41,181 bases of DNA from CAZPMT01 sp964587655 (GTDB lineage Bacteria > Hydrogenedentota > Hydrogenedentia > Hydrogenedentales > SLHB01): the NCBI GenBank assembly GCA_964587655.1, contig CAZPMT010000036.1, positions 1-41,181 of the forward strand, written 5' to 3'. The notes beneath the pieces were generated by a model. It saw only the letters and a program-made list of their open reading frames with translations. It did no database searches and was not told the DNA's origin. A program made the position numbers and the translations under genes. Of the stretch, positions 41,129 through 41,181 are shown piece after piece. Every line of letters begins with the position of its first letter. The first letter of the stretch is position 1.

Positions 41129-41180
41129 CCCCGATCCGCATGTAAGGAGTCGAGTTTTCGCGTGGGAGGATGAGAAGCGG
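41129..41180. repeat. Right copy of the 52-bp terminal inverted repeat
   Basis: Exact reverse complement of bases 1-52; the match stops at 41129, where the flanking bases differ. In this copy the frame read in the left copy reaches a stop (TAA at 41095) a few codons upstream, so it is not part of a gene here. Confidence 0.9.
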
Positions 41181-41181
41181 G

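Noticed and set aside
1..41181. A circular molecule such as a plasmid or phage
   Set aside because: The terminal match is inverted, not direct, and there are no replication, partition or phage genes.

Overview
The window is a 41 kb piece of a GC-rich bacterial genome with the gene style of the Planctomycetes/PVC-like and candidate-phylum end of diversity. My best guess is Candidatus Hydrogenedentota or a close relative. The clues are a secreted GEVED-domain protein with two long Glu-Gly linkers and a C-terminal hydrophobic anchor, a thioredoxin-fold/sialidase fusion, an orphan GspF N-terminal domain, a YfhO protein, and short dispersed palindromes. There is no rRNA, tRNA, CRISPR array or phage gene, so the taxonomic guess rests on protein style alone. 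The last 52 bases at each end are exact inverted copies of one another, so both ends run into the same repeat.

Layout. (1) 1-3858, minus strand: two surface or secreted repeat proteins, a YadA-head-like repeat protein cut by the window edge and the GEVED/(Glu-Gly)n protein. (2) 4502-14804: a divergent surface-glycan locus. The left arm (minus) has YfhO, two methyltransferases and a DPM1-like glycosyltransferase. The right arm (plus) has a split transketolase, a sugar-nucleotide epimerase/dehydratase, a methyltransferase and a second DPM1-like glycosyltransferase. (3) 14805-16844: short repeats, an orphan GspF N-domain protein with a strong promoter, and a redoxin-sialidase fusion. (4) 17051-21256, minus: an autoregulated GntR(YtrA-like)-ABC ATPase-permease operon ending in a large PEGA/HEAT-like membrane protein, with the operator lying on the promoter.

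(5) 21854-29441, plus: the most striking part. A small protein with four copies of a short amphipathic F-x-x-W-L-L-type motif is followed by two consecutive modules, each made of a tetraheme cytochrome c, a four-cluster ferredoxin subunit with a Tat signal, and an NrfD/PsrC-type quinone-interacting membrane subunit. A DUF2339-like multi-pass protein closes the run. No molybdopterin or other catalytic subunit is present, so this looks like a double quinone-to-periplasm electron conduit of a kind I do not recognise. (6) 29549-36120: a minus-strand operon of LolA-like protein, outer-membrane beta-barrel, DsrE-like protein and methyltransferase; a divergent ECF sigma factor with a Cys-rich tail containing an internally initiated mini-ORF; and an MMPL exporter. 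(7) 36120-41061, minus: an SQR-type flavoprotein, a CueO-like multicopper oxidase, a truncated SQR remnant, a MITE-like palindromic element, a nucleoside phosphorylase and an ArsR-rhodanese regulator.

How it may fit together. DsrE, SQR-type flavoprotein and ArsR-rhodanese suggest handling of sulfide or persulfide sulfur. The NrfD modules could exchange the resulting quinol electrons with periplasmic hemes. LolA-like protein, beta-barrel and MMPL form a typical envelope-lipid export set. The functional links between these blocks are inference from proximity.
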